From: Gammaproteobacteria bacterium
GTDB taxonomy: Bacteria > Pseudomonadota > Gammaproteobacteria > GCA-001735895
Assembly: GCA_029862125.1 (NCBI GenBank)
Contig: JAOTXY010000015.1
Location: forward strand, 1 to 55,144
Direction of reading: 5' to 3'
Length of the DNA: 55,144 nucleotides
Notes under the pieces: model-generated
Database searches by the model: none
What the model saw: only the letters and a program-made list of their open reading frames with translations
Told to the model about the DNA's origin: nothing
Shown: piece after piece, positions 45,574 to 54,577 of the stretch
How the letters are laid out: the number at the start of each line of letters is the position of its first letter
Position numbering within the stretch: the stretch's first letter is position 1
Translations under genes and position numbers: made by a program

Positions 45574-46349
45574 GCGATGGCTCCCTTATTTTTCAAGCCG
45601 CGCCCGAGATAGGCTTCAATGACTTCCTCGTTGTTTTTTACCTGCTCGGCCGTGCCCTCGGCCAGCACCGCGCCCTCGGCCATGCAAATCACAGGATCAC
45701 AAAGACGCGAGATGAAATCCATGTCATGCTCGATCATGCAGAAGGTGTAATTCTTTTCCCGATTCAACTTGATAATCGCGTCGCCGATTTCACGTAGCAG
45801 GGTTCGATTTACCCCCGCGCCGACCTCGTCCAGAAAAACGATCTTGGCGTCGACCATCATGGTACGTCCGAGTTCGAGCAGCTTTTTTTGCCCGCCCGAA
45901 AGATTGCCGGCAATTTCATCAGCAATATGCCCGAGGTTCAGGAAATCAACCACTTCCATCGCGCGTTGATTGATCTGACGTTCTTCCTGTTCGACCAGGC
46001 CACGCCGAAACCAGGCATTAACGAGGTTCTCTCCGGATTGATGTGCCGGCACCATCATCAGGTTTTCGACTACCGACAGACGCGTAAATTCGTGCGCAAT
46101 CTGGAAAGTGCGCAGCAAGCCTTTATTGAACAGCTGGTGTGGTTTGAGACCGGTGATTTCTTCGTCATCGAGATAAATCCGACCCGAGGTTGGCGCGTAG
46201 AGGCCGGCGATGGTGTTGAACAGCGTGGTTTTACCGGCTCCGTTAGGGCCAATCAGGCCGGTGATTGAGCCCTCGGCAATCTCGATCGAGACATGATCAA
46301 CCGCTTTCAAGCCACCAAAGTGCTTGCAGACATTGTCAATGCGAATCAT
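45570..46349 (-). CDS. livG: Branched-chain amino acid ABC transporter ATPase LivG
   Basis: The product has 259 residues. Walker A GPNGAGKTT, NLSGGQKKLLELGRTM signature, Walker B IVFLDEVGAG (here Glu-Val-Gly in place of the usual Glu-Pro-x), H-loop MIEHDMDFISRLCD. Typical of LivG, including the C-terminal AYLGRG motif. First gene of the livGFHM operon, preceded by a sigma-70-like promoter. Confidence 0.95.
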   Translation of the reverse strand: MIRIDNVCKHFGGLKAVDHVSIEIAEGSITGLIGPNGAGKTTLFNTIAGLYAPTSGRIYLDDEEITGLKPHQLFNKGLLRTFQIAHEFTRLSVVENLMMVPAHQSGENLVNAWFRRGLVEQEERQINQRAMEVVDFLNLGHIADEIAGNLSGGQKKLLELGRTMMVDAKIVFLDEVGAGVNRTLLREIGDAIIKLNREKNYTFCMIEHDMDFISRLCDPVICMAEGAVLAEGTAEQVKNNEEVIEAYLGRGLKNKGAIA

Positions 46350-46376
46350 CTGAAACGTAAATCCAGTGTGGGAATG

Positions 46377-46406
46377 ATAGTAATAAACTAACTTATTATT
46401 TGTCAG
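46377..46406 (-). promoter_or_regulatory. Putative sigma-70 promoter for livGFHM
   Basis: On the minus strand CTGACA (46406-46401) and TACTAT (46382-46377) are 18 bases apart, in an AT-rich stretch. Transcription would start about 20 bases before the livG ATG. Confidence 0.5.
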
Positions 46407-46497
46407 TTTCCATGGTAGCGAATTCAGACCACGAACGTGAAGTAAAATCTACCAGCGCAAGAAAGGCCATAGCGGGGATTGGGTAGAGCCTGAATCC

Positions 46498-47160
46498 CTA
46501 AACGCCTTCAACCATTGGTACAAACGCGACACCAAGTATGTCATGGGTATCAGTTTTCCCCTGCGAGTCCTTGGTGACCAGCGTGAGTTCCTGGTGGCTA
46601 TAGGGTAAACCGATCGGGATCGCCATGCGCCCACCGGGTTTAAGTTGCTCGAGCAACGCCGGTGGAACCTCTGGTGCGGCAGCTGTAACCACAATACCGT
46701 CGAACGGCGACTTTTCCGGCCAGCCCAGGTAACCGTCGCTACAGCGGGTTTCAATGTTCTCGTAGCCCATCTCACCGAGTCGTTGTTGTGCTGCCCGGGC
46801 GAGCTCTGGAATTCGTTCGATACTATAAACCTGTCTCGCAAGCTGCGACAGGATCGCTGCCTGATATCCCGTTCCTGTGCCTATTTCAAGCACGATGCTA
46901 TCGTCTGATAGCTCGAGCAGGTCGGTCATCAGGGCGACTATGTAGGGCTGCGATATAGTCTGACCATGGCCGACGGGCAGGGCGCCATCTCTGAAGGCTG
47001 AAGCGCGCATATTGTCTGGCACGAATTCTTCTCGTGGCACTCGACGCACGGCTTCCATGACTCTTGGGTCCAGGTGATCCCGTCCCGTCATTGCGCGCGT
47101 TAAAGCGACACCGGATTCGATATCTGCGATCATTTGCTCCCGCTCACGCTCGTAAGTCAT
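46498..47160 (-). CDS. pcm: Protein-L-isoaspartate O-methyltransferase
   Basis: Pcm methylates isoaspartyl residues to start repair of aged proteins. The product has 220 residues. PVGHGQTISQPYIVALMT is the substrate-binding segment and VLEIGTGTGYQAAIL is SAM motif I. YSIERIPEL and GIVVTAAAPEVPPALLEQLK follow. It stands alone on this strand; the usual neighbours surE and nlpD/rpoS are not in the window. Confidence 0.96.
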   Translation of the reverse strand: MTYEREREQMIADIESGVALTRAMTGRDHLDPRVMEAVRRVPREEFVPDNMRASAFRDGALPVGHGQTISQPYIVALMTDLLELSDDSIVLEIGTGTGYQAAILSQLARQVYSIERIPELARAAQQRLGEMGYENIETRCSDGYLGWPEKSPFDGIVVTAAAPEVPPALLEQLKPGGRMAIPIGLPYSHQELTLVTKDSQGKTDTHDILGVAFVPMVEGV

Positions 47161-47586
47161 GTTTCCGGCTGCATTGCCTCGCCCTCAAATTGCTTCACTG
47201 TTATGGCATTCCTGGCCGTCTATTGCACCAGGCCCTTGTATTTTTCGGGTTAGTCTATCAAGGCTGGAAGCCTGAAATACCAGTAAATTGAGTCGTTCCC
47301 GACTGAATTTCCATGACAGATGATTCGGATCAATATTCTTAATGAAAGTGTGGCTCGATTGTTTTGTCGCTGTAACGCCAGGTGTTTACCCGTGCTAAAA
47401 CAGAAATGTCTGAATAAATTACAGGTTTGAATCACTTAGTCATAAATAAATTTAATTTAATGAGTTAGATAATAAAAAATACTTATTAGATACGCTTTTG
47501 CGGCAATCAATTTTATTGTTTTGCATACTGGCACCCGGAGCACCACACTAGGCTGCGTTTTTTTATACCACCGTGTAGGCATTCAA
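47161..47586. other. 426-base intergenic region between pcm and soeA
   Basis: This divergent gap must hold promoters for both pcm and soeA. The part nearest soeA (about 47400-47520) is strikingly AT-rich. I saw two short inverted repeats, AGTCG/CGACT and AGGCT/AGCCT (around 47265-47305), neither with a T-run. No convincing -35/-10 pair, tRNA or small gene was found. Confidence 0.5.
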
Positions 47587-50460
47587 ATGGCAGCAAGCCC
47601 GGCAACCAGGCGAGAGGTTAAATCGACCACCTGTTACATGTGTGCCTGTCGTTGCGGCATCAATGTGACTGTCGAGGATGGCGAGGTGACCTTCATCCAG
47701 GGCAATCCAGAACACCCGATTAATAAAGGCGTGTTATGCGCCAAGGGTGCCTCCGGCATCATGAAGCAGTATTCACCAGCACGTCTTAGTAAACCCTTAC
47801 GTCGCAAACAGGGTGCCGAACGGGGCAGTTCTGAATTCGAAGAGATTTCCTGGGAAGAGGCTTTCACCACGATCAGCGAACGGTTACAGCATATTCGCGA
47901 AACCGATCCGAAAAAGTTTGCGCTCTATACCGGGCGCGACCAGATGCAGGCTCTCACCGGGTTATTTGCCAAGCAGTTCGGTACCCCCAATTATGCCGCC
48001 CACGGCGGTTTCTGCTCGGTTAATATGGCGGCCGGATTAATTTACACCATCGGCGGATCTTTCTGGGAATTCGGTGGCCCCGACCTGGAACGCTCGCGCC
48101 TGTTTATCATGCTCGGTACCGCCGAGGATCATCACTCTAATCCGATGAAAATCGCGCTCGCGAAGTTCAAGCGCAATGGCGGCAAGTTTATTGCCGTCAA
48201 CCCGGTGCGCAGTGGTTATGCTGCGATCGCCGATGAATGGGTTCCGATCAAACCTGGAACGGATGGCGCGCTGCTGCTTGCGATAATTCACGAAATTATC
48301 GAGCTCGGGCTTTACGACCGTGATTTCCTGCTGCGATACACCAATTCTCCGGACCTCGTGAATGCCGATCCTGAAAGTGACGATTTCGGTCTATTTCTGC
48401 GTTCGGACAGGGAGGTAGAGAAAACCTGTATCGAACCTGAAAACAAGATGTGGTGGGACCGTAACCTCGACGCCGCGGTCTATTCGCACAGCGACAATGC
48501 AGATCCGCGTTTAATGGGGGAATTCGAACTGGAAGACGGTGGCAAGGTTAAACCTTCCTTCCAGCTGCTCAAGGAGCGGGTAGCTCAATATACCCCCGAA
48601 TGGGCGGCGGGCATTACCGGTATTGACGCTGGTACGATCAGGCGCTTGGCGCATGAGATGGGCATTACCGCGCGTGACGAGCAAATTGAATTGCCGATTC
48701 CCTGGACCGATGCCTGGGGCCGGGAACATGAATCGATTACCGGTAACCCGGTTTCTTTTCATGCGATGCGTGGCCTGGCGGCACATTCGAACGGATTTCA
48801 GGCAATCCGTGCACTGGGTATCCTGATGACGATTCTTGGTACCATCGATCGTCCCGGTGGATTTCGTCACAAGGCCCCGTTCCCGCGCCCGATTCCACCT
48901 TGCGCCAAGCCGCCCAGTTCGCCAGATGCGGTGCAGCCCGGCACCCCGCTCGAGGGAATGCCACTGGGATTTCCGGCCTCGCCGGAAGACCTGTTCGTCG
49001 ATGAAAAGGGCGAAGCGGTGCGCCTCGATAAGGGTTTTTCCTGGGAATATCCGCTTTCGGTCCACGGCCTGATGCATAACGTAATTACTAATGCCTGGCG
49101 GGGTGACCCGTACCCGATAGATACCTTGATGTTGTTTATGTCGAATATGGCCTGGAACTCGTCGATGAATACCAGCCGCGTGCGCGAGATGCTGGTCGAC
49201 AAGAACGACGATGGCGAGTACAAGATCCCGTTCCTGGTGGTTTGCGACGCCTTTCACTCGGAGACGATAGCATTTGCCGATCTCGTACTGCCGGATACCT
49301 CTTACCTGGAACGTTACGATGCGATGTCAATGCTGGATCGACCCATTTCGGAATTTGAAGGTCCCGTTGACTCGGTGCGGGTTCCGGTAGTGCCGCCCAT
49401 GGGCGAATGTCGACCTTTTCAGGATGTACTGGTGGAACTGGCAACGCGGCTTAAGCTGCCGCGTTTTCTTAATCATGACGGCACGCGTAAGTTCAGGGAT
49501 TACAAGGACTTGGTCATTAACTACGAAACCGAGCCCGGTTCCGGAATCGGTTTCCTGGCGGGGTGGCGTGGCAAGGGCGGTGAGAAATTTATGCGCGGTG
49601 AACCCAATCCCAACCAGTGGGAACTGTACGCTAAAAACAATTGCGTTTATCAGCACGAGTTACCCAGGTCTTACCAGTACATGCGTAACTGGAATCGTGG
49701 TTACCTGCATTGGGCACAGGATCACGGGCTGATACGTTATACCGATCCGGTCAATCTGCACCTTTATTCGGAAGTGCTGCAACGATTTCGACTGGCAGCC
49801 GAGGGCAGGAGCGAGGGTCGGCAGCCACCCGATTATTTACGCGAGCGCGTACGTGAGCATTTCGATCCCCTGCCGTTTTATTCGGAACCGCTGGAAAACC
49901 AGGCCATCGACAAGGACAGGTATCCGCTCAACGCGATAACTCAACGGCCGATGGCGATGTACCATTCATGGGATTCGCAAAATGCCTGGCTGCGACAGAT
50001 TCATGCGCATAACTATCTTTTCGTCAGCCCGCGGGTCGGGGCTCAGAACGGATTCGACGATGGTGACTGGATCTGGGTTGAATCCTCGCATGGCCGTGTG
50101 CGCTGCATGTGCCGCTTCAGCGAGTCGGTTGAACCCGGAACGGTCTGGACCTGGAACGCAATCGGCAAGGCTTCCGGCGCCTGGGCGCTGGAACGCAATG
50201 CCAACGAATCGCAGAAAGGGTTTTTATTAAATCATTTGATCAGCGAGGAAATTCCTTCTGCAACAGGAGATTACCGCTATAGCAACTCCGATCCGATTAC
50301 CGGCCAGGCAGCCTGGTACGACGTTCGGGTCCGGGTCTACAAGGCCGGGGATTCCGAACGGAAACAGACTTCACCCCAGTTCGAAACCCAGCCGCTGGTA
50401 CCGGGGATGGAAGCGCCGCGCGGCAAATGGCAGGCGTTTTTCAAGGGGATCGGCAAATGA
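47587..50460 (+). CDS. soeA: Molybdopterin catalytic subunit, probable sulfite:quinone dehydrogenase SoeA
   Basis: The ATG at 47587, with AGG 7 bases upstream, gives 957 residues. Cys16, Cys19, Cys23 (CYMCACRCG) and Cys51 (GVLCAKG) bind the proximal [4Fe-4S] cluster. Cys143 in AAHGGFCSVNMA is the likely molybdenum ligand, as in the PsrA/PhsA/SoeA clade. Pterin-binding segments and the C-terminal barrel follow (FVSPRVGAQNGFDDGDWIWV). There is no twin-arginine signal, so the active site should face the cytoplasm, as described for SoeABC, which oxidises cytoplasmic sulfite to sulfate. Other sulfur or organic substrates are possible. An in-frame TTG at 47521 is a less likely start. Confidence 0.8.
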   Translation: MAASPATRREVKSTTCYMCACRCGINVTVEDGEVTFIQGNPEHPINKGVLCAKGASGIMKQYSPARLSKPLRRKQGAERGSSEFEEISWEEAFTTISERLQHIRETDPKKFALYTGRDQMQALTGLFAKQFGTPNYAAHGGFCSVNMAAGLIYTIGGSFWEFGGPDLERSRLFIMLGTAEDHHSNPMKIALAKFKRNGGKFIAVNPVRSGYAAIADEWVPIKPGTDGALLLAIIHEIIELGLYDRDFLLRYTNSPDLVNADPESDDFGLFLRSDREVEKTCIEPENKMWWDRNLDAAVYSHSDNADPRLMGEFELEDGGKVKPSFQLLKERVAQYTPEWAAGITGIDAGTIRRLAHEMGITARDEQIELPIPWTDAWGREHESITGNPVSFHAMRGLAAHSNGFQAIRALGILMTILGTIDRPGGFRHKAPFPRPIPPCAKPPSSPDAVQPGTPLEGMPLGFPASPEDLFVDEKGEAVRLDKGFSWEYPLSVHGLMHNVITNAWRGDPYPIDTLMLFMSNMAWNSSMNTSRVREMLVDKNDDGEYKIPFLVVCDAFHSETIAFADLVLPDTSYLERYDAMSMLDRPISEFEGPVDSVRVPVVPPMGECRPFQDVLVELATRLKLPRFLNHDGTRKFRDYKDLVINYETEPGSGIGFLAGWRGKGGEKFMRGEPNPNQWELYAKNNCVYQHELPRSYQYMRNWNRGYLHWAQDHGLIRYTDPVNLHLYSEVLQRFRLAAEGRSEGRQPPDYLRERVREHFDPLPFYSEPLENQAIDKDRYPLNAITQRPMAMYHSWDSQNAWLRQIHAHNYLFVSPRVGAQNGFDDGDWIWVESSHGRVRCMCRFSESVEPGTVWTWNAIGKASGAWALERNANESQKGFLLNHLISEEIPSATGDYRYSNSDPITGQAAWYDVRVRVYKAGDSERKQTSPQFETQPLVPGMEAPRGKWQAFFKGIGK

Positions 50461-51188
50461 CGCAGTTGGCCCTGGTTATAGACCTCAACACCTGCGTTGG
50501 CTGTCACGCCTGCGTCACCAGCTGCAAGGAATGGAATACCTCGGGCCAGGCAGGTCCGATGGTGGATCAAAATCCGTACGCGGCGGAACCCACCGGAACC
50601 TTCTTCAACCGTGTGCAGTCGTTCGAGGTCGGTACCTTTCCCAACACGCAAACCGTGCACTTCCCGAAATCCTGTTTACATTGCGAAGATCCGCCTTGTG
50701 TTCCGGTCTGTCCTACCGGTGCGAGCTACAAGCGACCCGAGGATGGCATCGTGCTGGTCGACTACGACAAGTGTATCGGCTGCGAGTATTGTTCCTGGGC
50801 CTGTCCCTATGGCGCCCGTGAGATCGACGAGCAGCAGAAGGTGATGAAGAAGTGCACCCTCTGTATTGATCGTCTCTACGATGAAAGCCTGCCCGAAGCG
50901 GAGCGCAAGCCGGTTTGCGTGCTGTCGTGCCCGACCAGTGCCCGCATCTACGGGGATATCCATGATCCCGAATCCGACGCTTCGAAGGCAATCAGCGACG
51001 CGGGCGGTTACCAGTTAATGCCTGAATGGGGCACAGCCCCGGCCAACCATTACCTGCCACGGCGCAAGGTCGGTATCGCGGTCCACGCGGAAGACCTGCA
51101 GCGGGTGGACAATCCGTTACGCAAGGAAGATCGTGGCCCGCGCAAACCCACAACGCGCACAACCCTCGACGACTCGACCTCGTGGTGA
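50457..51188 (+). CDS. soeB: Four-cluster ferredoxin subunit SoeB
   Basis: The ATG at 50457 overlaps the soeA stop (ATGA) and gives 243 residues. Four Cys groups are visible, enough for four [4Fe-4S] clusters: CVGCHACVTSCKEWN, CLHCEDPPCVPVCPTGA, CIGCEYCSWACPYGAR and KCTLCIDRLY with CVLSCPTSAR. This is the DmsB/PsrB/SoeB architecture carrying electrons from the Mo centre to the membrane subunit. The C-terminal extension is rich in Pro, Arg and Thr. No signal peptide. Confidence 0.88.
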   Translation: MTQLALVIDLNTCVGCHACVTSCKEWNTSGQAGPMVDQNPYAAEPTGTFFNRVQSFEVGTFPNTQTVHFPKSCLHCEDPPCVPVCPTGASYKRPEDGIVLVDYDKCIGCEYCSWACPYGAREIDEQQKVMKKCTLCIDRLYDESLPEAERKPVCVLSCPTSARIYGDIHDPESDASKAISDAGGYQLMPEWGTAPANHYLPRRKVGIAVHAEDLQRVDNPLRKEDRGPRKPTTRTTLDDSTSW

Positions 51189-51192
51189 AGCG

Positions 51193-52167
51193 ATGAAGCC
51201 CGCGATTTCGGTTATCCTTTTGACCACCCTCGTTGGTGCCGGGCAGGGCCTGTTCCTGGCTTTTTACAGTGCCGAATGGTTTGTTTTACTGGGGATTCTT
51301 CGACCCGCGCTAAACGACTACGGTGGCCAAGCGGCGGCATTAAGTTTCCTGTTCCTGGCTCTCGGTCTGGTCGCATCCTTTTTCCACCTGGGACATCCGG
51401 AACGTGCCTGGCGTGCAGCGGCGATGTGGCGCAGTTCCTGGCTATCACGTGAAGTCATCGCCTTACCAGCGGCGATGCTGCTGATACTGGGTTATGCCCT
51501 GGTGAAATTATCGGCGCTGGATTCGATCGTTCTGGTTCTCGGTGAAAGTATCCCGATATCGATTTCAACGGTAGTGGGCTTCGGTGCGGTGCTTGCAATT
51601 TGCGCACTGTTTGTCTGTACCGCGATGATTTATGCCTGCCTGAAGTTTTTGCGTCAATGGCATAGCCCGCTTACCGTGTTGAACTTTTTACTCATGGGTT
51701 GTGCTTCCGGGTTCACGCTGGCCAGTGCCCTGGCGTCCTATAGCCAGGATGGACGTTTCGCCTACTTTGTCGGGATGGCTGTTTTCCTGACACTTGCCGC
51801 CCTGGTATTTCGCTTCGCAACGCTGTTACGTAACAAGGGTTTACGTAGTCCTTCGAGTCTGCAGTCAGCTATCGGGGTGCATCACCCGACGATTCGACAA
51901 ATAGCGCAGGGCGCCATGGGTGGCAGCTTTAATACCCGTGCCTTCATTCATGGCTACGGTGCCTCGGTTGTGCGGCTTGCGCGACGGGGGTTCCTGTTAC
52001 TGGGATTCGTCATCCCACTGCTATTACTGCAGATCAGCGACGAGTCTTCAATACTGATCTGCAGCCTGGCCTTCGTATTGCAATACCTGGGATTGCTGGC
52101 TGAACGCTGGTACTTCTTTATTGAAGCCGAGCACCCACAGAATCTCTATTACCAGATGATTTCATGA
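51193..52167 (+). CDS. soeC: DmsC/NrfD-type membrane anchor subunit SoeC
   Basis: The ATG at 51193, 4 bases after soeB, gives 324 residues with about eight membrane helices. HLGHPERAWRAAAMWRSSWL, continuing SREV, is the hallmark of DmsC-type quinone-reactive anchors. It should pass electrons to the quinone pool at the cytoplasmic face. The gene order A-B-C and the subunit sizes fit known soeABC operons. Confidence 0.85.
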   Translation: MKPAISVILLTTLVGAGQGLFLAFYSAEWFVLLGILRPALNDYGGQAAALSFLFLALGLVASFFHLGHPERAWRAAAMWRSSWLSREVIALPAAMLLILGYALVKLSALDSIVLVLGESIPISISTVVGFGAVLAICALFVCTAMIYACLKFLRQWHSPLTVLNFLLMGCASGFTLASALASYSQDGRFAYFVGMAVFLTLAALVFRFATLLRNKGLRSPSSLQSAIGVHHPTIRQIAQGAMGGSFNTRAFIHGYGASVVRLARRGFLLLGFVIPLLLLQISDESSILICSLAFVLQYLGLLAERWYFFIEAEHPQNLYYQMIS

Positions 52168-52176
52168 ACCTGCGGG

Positions 52177-52734
52177 CTAGATATCTATCGACGAAAAATG
52201 CTCCAGAGCGGCCCTGCGAAATGCCTTGGACTGGTTCGCGTCCGGGATAGCATTACCGATATAGTCGATCGCCCTGCCCACATCGTTGTTGTCTTCGAAA
52301 GCCTCGTCGACGATCATCTCGGCAACAATGCCGATGTACTCGGTCGCGATTTCAAGCATTTGGGCCTTGATAGGATCACCCGCAGACATGTTGTTACCGG
52401 ACACGACCGGTCTCGTGTTTCCGGAAGTTACGGTATTGACGCCCGGATCGATTAACTGCAGGAAACTGTCAGCCGGCATTAACTCGGGTTCGCTGTCTTC
52501 GGGTGCCGAGGCATAGGTATATTTAACCAGGGCGCTTTCCGCGAGCACCTGGATCGCTTCGCCGGCTTCTTTTGAACGGCAATGCAGCCGCGTCAGGTGG
52601 CCCCTTGAAAATCTCAATAGCACAGAGCGATTGCTATCGGTGAGTATTGTCAGAAAACCGGTTTCACGGTTGCTGATGATTTCGCCAAGCTGCTCGATCA
52701 GTTTTACCTTGGGTACGAATTGAGACTGTGCCAT
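52177..52734 (-). CDS. PATAN/DUF4388-like protein of unknown function
   Basis: The product has 185 residues. The first 95 (VKLIEQLGEIISNRETGFLT; VLLRFSRGHLTRL; EAGEAIQVLAES) resemble the PATAN/DUF4388 fold found in signalling proteins of bacteria. A Pro/Ser-rich linker follows. The last 65 residues are helical (IATEYIGIVAEMIVDEAFED) and unassigned. It lies 95 bases after the dCache-HAMP receptor on the same strand and may be its cytoplasmic partner; that link is inference. It converges on soeC with 9 bases between. Confidence 0.55.
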   Translation of the reverse strand: MAQSQFVPKVKLIEQLGEIISNRETGFLTILTDSNRSVLLRFSRGHLTRLHCRSKEAGEAIQVLAESALVKYTYASAPEDSEPELMPADSFLQLIDPGVNTVTSGNTRPVVSGNNMSAGDPIKAQMLEIATEYIGIVAEMIVDEAFEDNNDVGRAIDYIGNAIPDANQSKAFRRAALEHFSSIDI

Positions 52735-52829
52735 TTGATAATTCGACAGGTTTAATCCGATTCTGCTGGCCGGTAGGTGATAGTAGCGAAGGTCTTGGCG
52801 AAGAGTGCGGGATGCTGACGCATAATCGG

Positions 52830-54167
52830 TTACTGGCCGTCCCTCATATCCCGCATACGCTTCATAATGATTGAAACACTGGTACGCATACGTTCGAAGG
52901 CCTGTGCCACATCCTGAATTTCATCGTCTGAATTTACCGATATCGTGCGCGAGGTATCGCCTTTACTGACTGAATCAGCGAGCTCCCTGAGATCAAGCAT
53001 GGGTTGGGTAATAGCCTTCGACAACATGCCGGCAATGAAAAATGCCAACGCGAAGACAGCCAGTACGACGACGCTTAGAATGACAATCACCTGGCGCTTT
53101 GAAGTTTGCAGACTGGCTTGTACGGTCGATAGCCCTTCGATCGGTGCCAGTGCTATCGAGGTTGGTTGATGCACCAGCACTGACCAGTTGAAGCCTGGAA
53201 AGCGGGTTACCACAGTGCGATACAACTCGGGACCAGCAGACTTGGCGTAACCGAGCACCTGGTCGCTACTGAGTACGTAACCCTTGTTGCGCGCGGAAAA
53301 TACTTCCTGCAGCGCCGGGTCGGTGCTGTTACGCAGGTTTACCGAATCGACCATGATTCGGTCCTTGGAGTGTTTCGAACCAGTTTCGGCGAGCAACAGT
53401 CCGCCGCTACTGATGACCGTGACCAGTCCGCCGCTAATGTCGCGCGCGCCCTTGTCGGCTACTTCCTGGATCAGGCTAACGCCAAGTACGGCCTTCATCA
53501 CGCCGAGACTTCTGCCCGAAGCGGTATCGTCGATACGAACCGAGATATCGACCGACCATATGCCCGCAGACTCGTCAAACTCGACTTCGCCAACTGAAAT
53601 ACCGTTTTCCCAGGCGGTTTTCCACCAGTTTTCATCACGCTGTACGAAGTCAGAGGTTGGATTGGTCAGGGCGGTATTAAATCCGTGTTTGTCGGTGAAA
53701 AACACCTCGCCAAAGTGCGATGAACGCCTGATTTGCTGAATTAAATACCGATTTGCCGCCGGAGAGACATTGAGGCTCTTGCGTGTTTTGAATAGTGCTT
53801 CGATTTCATCGATTTCCTTGTCGATGAGTCCCGTCTTTTCATGCGCTTCTGCTGCTGATTTTGCCGCCTGCAGAGTAATCGGAGCGGAAGCCCATACAAC
53901 AACATCCGAAATACGTTCCAGCATGAAAGTATCAAGCTGGTTGACAATGCGCGCTGAGGTGGTGCTCAGGTTATTACCCACGACCGAGTCGAGTAATTCT
54001 GCGCGGCTATTGTCGAGTTGCTCGTTAGCGCTGGTGGTCAACTGGTTAAGGCTGAACCAGGAAAAAATACCCACCATTAGAACCGGCGCGATACCGATAA
54101 AGAGCGTACGATTGGTAATCTTTCCGCGTAGACTTTTTGAATAAGGTCTTACTTCCATTCTCGTCAC
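52830..54167 (-). CDS. dCache-HAMP membrane receptor lacking an output domain
   Basis: The product has 445 residues. Membrane helix 1 lies at about 20-42 and a periplasmic double Cache domain at about 50-350 (FFTDKHGFNTALTNPTSDFV; DENWWKTAWENG; SVDISVRIDD are typical of dCache_1). Helix 2 lies at about 360-382, then a HAMP domain (ITQPMLDLRELADSVSKGD; DDEIQDVAQAFERMRTS) to about 430. The chain stops 15 residues later, with no methyl-accepting, kinase, GGDEF or other output. The stop is unambiguous and no continuation is visible downstream. Ligand unknown; dCache domains often bind amino acids or carboxylates. Confidence 0.85.
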   Translation of the reverse strand: MTRMEVRPYSKSLRGKITNRTLFIGIAPVLMVGIFSWFSLNQLTTSANEQLDNSRAELLDSVVGNNLSTTSARIVNQLDTFMLERISDVVVWASAPITLQAAKSAAEAHEKTGLIDKEIDEIEALFKTRKSLNVSPAANRYLIQQIRRSSHFGEVFFTDKHGFNTALTNPTSDFVQRDENWWKTAWENGISVGEVEFDESAGIWSVDISVRIDDTASGRSLGVMKAVLGVSLIQEVADKGARDISGGLVTVISSGGLLLAETGSKHSKDRIMVDSVNLRNSTDPALQEVFSARNKGYVLSSDQVLGYAKSAGPELYRTVVTRFPGFNWSVLVHQPTSIALAPIEGLSTVQASLQTSKRQVIVILSVVVLAVFALAFFIAGMLSKAITQPMLDLRELADSVSKGDTSRTISVNSDDEIQDVAQAFERMRTSVSIIMKRMRDMRDGQ

Positions 54168-54577
54168 TCACTGCGGCATAAATTGATTGGCCGCGTCAAA
54201 ATAATGATTAATCTTGATCCTGCATTGCTTTTGTCAAAAGGCTTGCTGCAACTCCCGCGTTTCTAAATTTCTATCCCTGGTTATTAAAAACAATTGCTTA
54301 TGACAGTTACCTGATAAGCTGCATTAAATATCTAGTTGCTGCGGTAGTCAAAATTCTGCGACTATTAAACAAATATAGACCATAGAGCGCTTTTCGTTAG
54401 TCTTTAGGTTGTGCAATATTCGGGATTATCTGTGCTCGCAGATACGTTAGAATTGAACGGATTTCGTCTCGCTCTATCGTTTTAAAAAGATAAGGTGAGA
54501 GATACAACGCGAGCGAAAATTAAAGACAGGGAATAGCAGCGGGTTGTGGGCTATCAAATGAATCCGGTGGGCATTAA
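54168..54577. other. 410-base intergenic region between the receptor and the PEP mutase-family gene
   Basis: A divergent gap. A perfect minus-strand TTGACA lies at 54237-54232, but no good -10 follows at 16-18 bases. On the plus strand TTGAAC near 54454 with TATCGT 16 bases on is a weak promoter match for the downstream gene. No RNA gene or small coding gene was recognised. Confidence 0.4.

Noticed and set aside
46475..46498. Inverted repeat GGGATT/AATCCC at the end of pcm as terminator
   Set aside because: The loop is 12 nt, the stem short and there is no T-run on the pcm strand.
47529..47545. Sigma-54-like TGGCAC upstream of soeA
   Set aside because: The GG and GC elements are not at the required spacing; no TTGC at the -12 position.
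48511..49257. A 248-codon open frame antisense to soeA
   Set aside because: Composition rich in Arg and His and no recognisable domain; the sense frame is a full molybdoenzyme.
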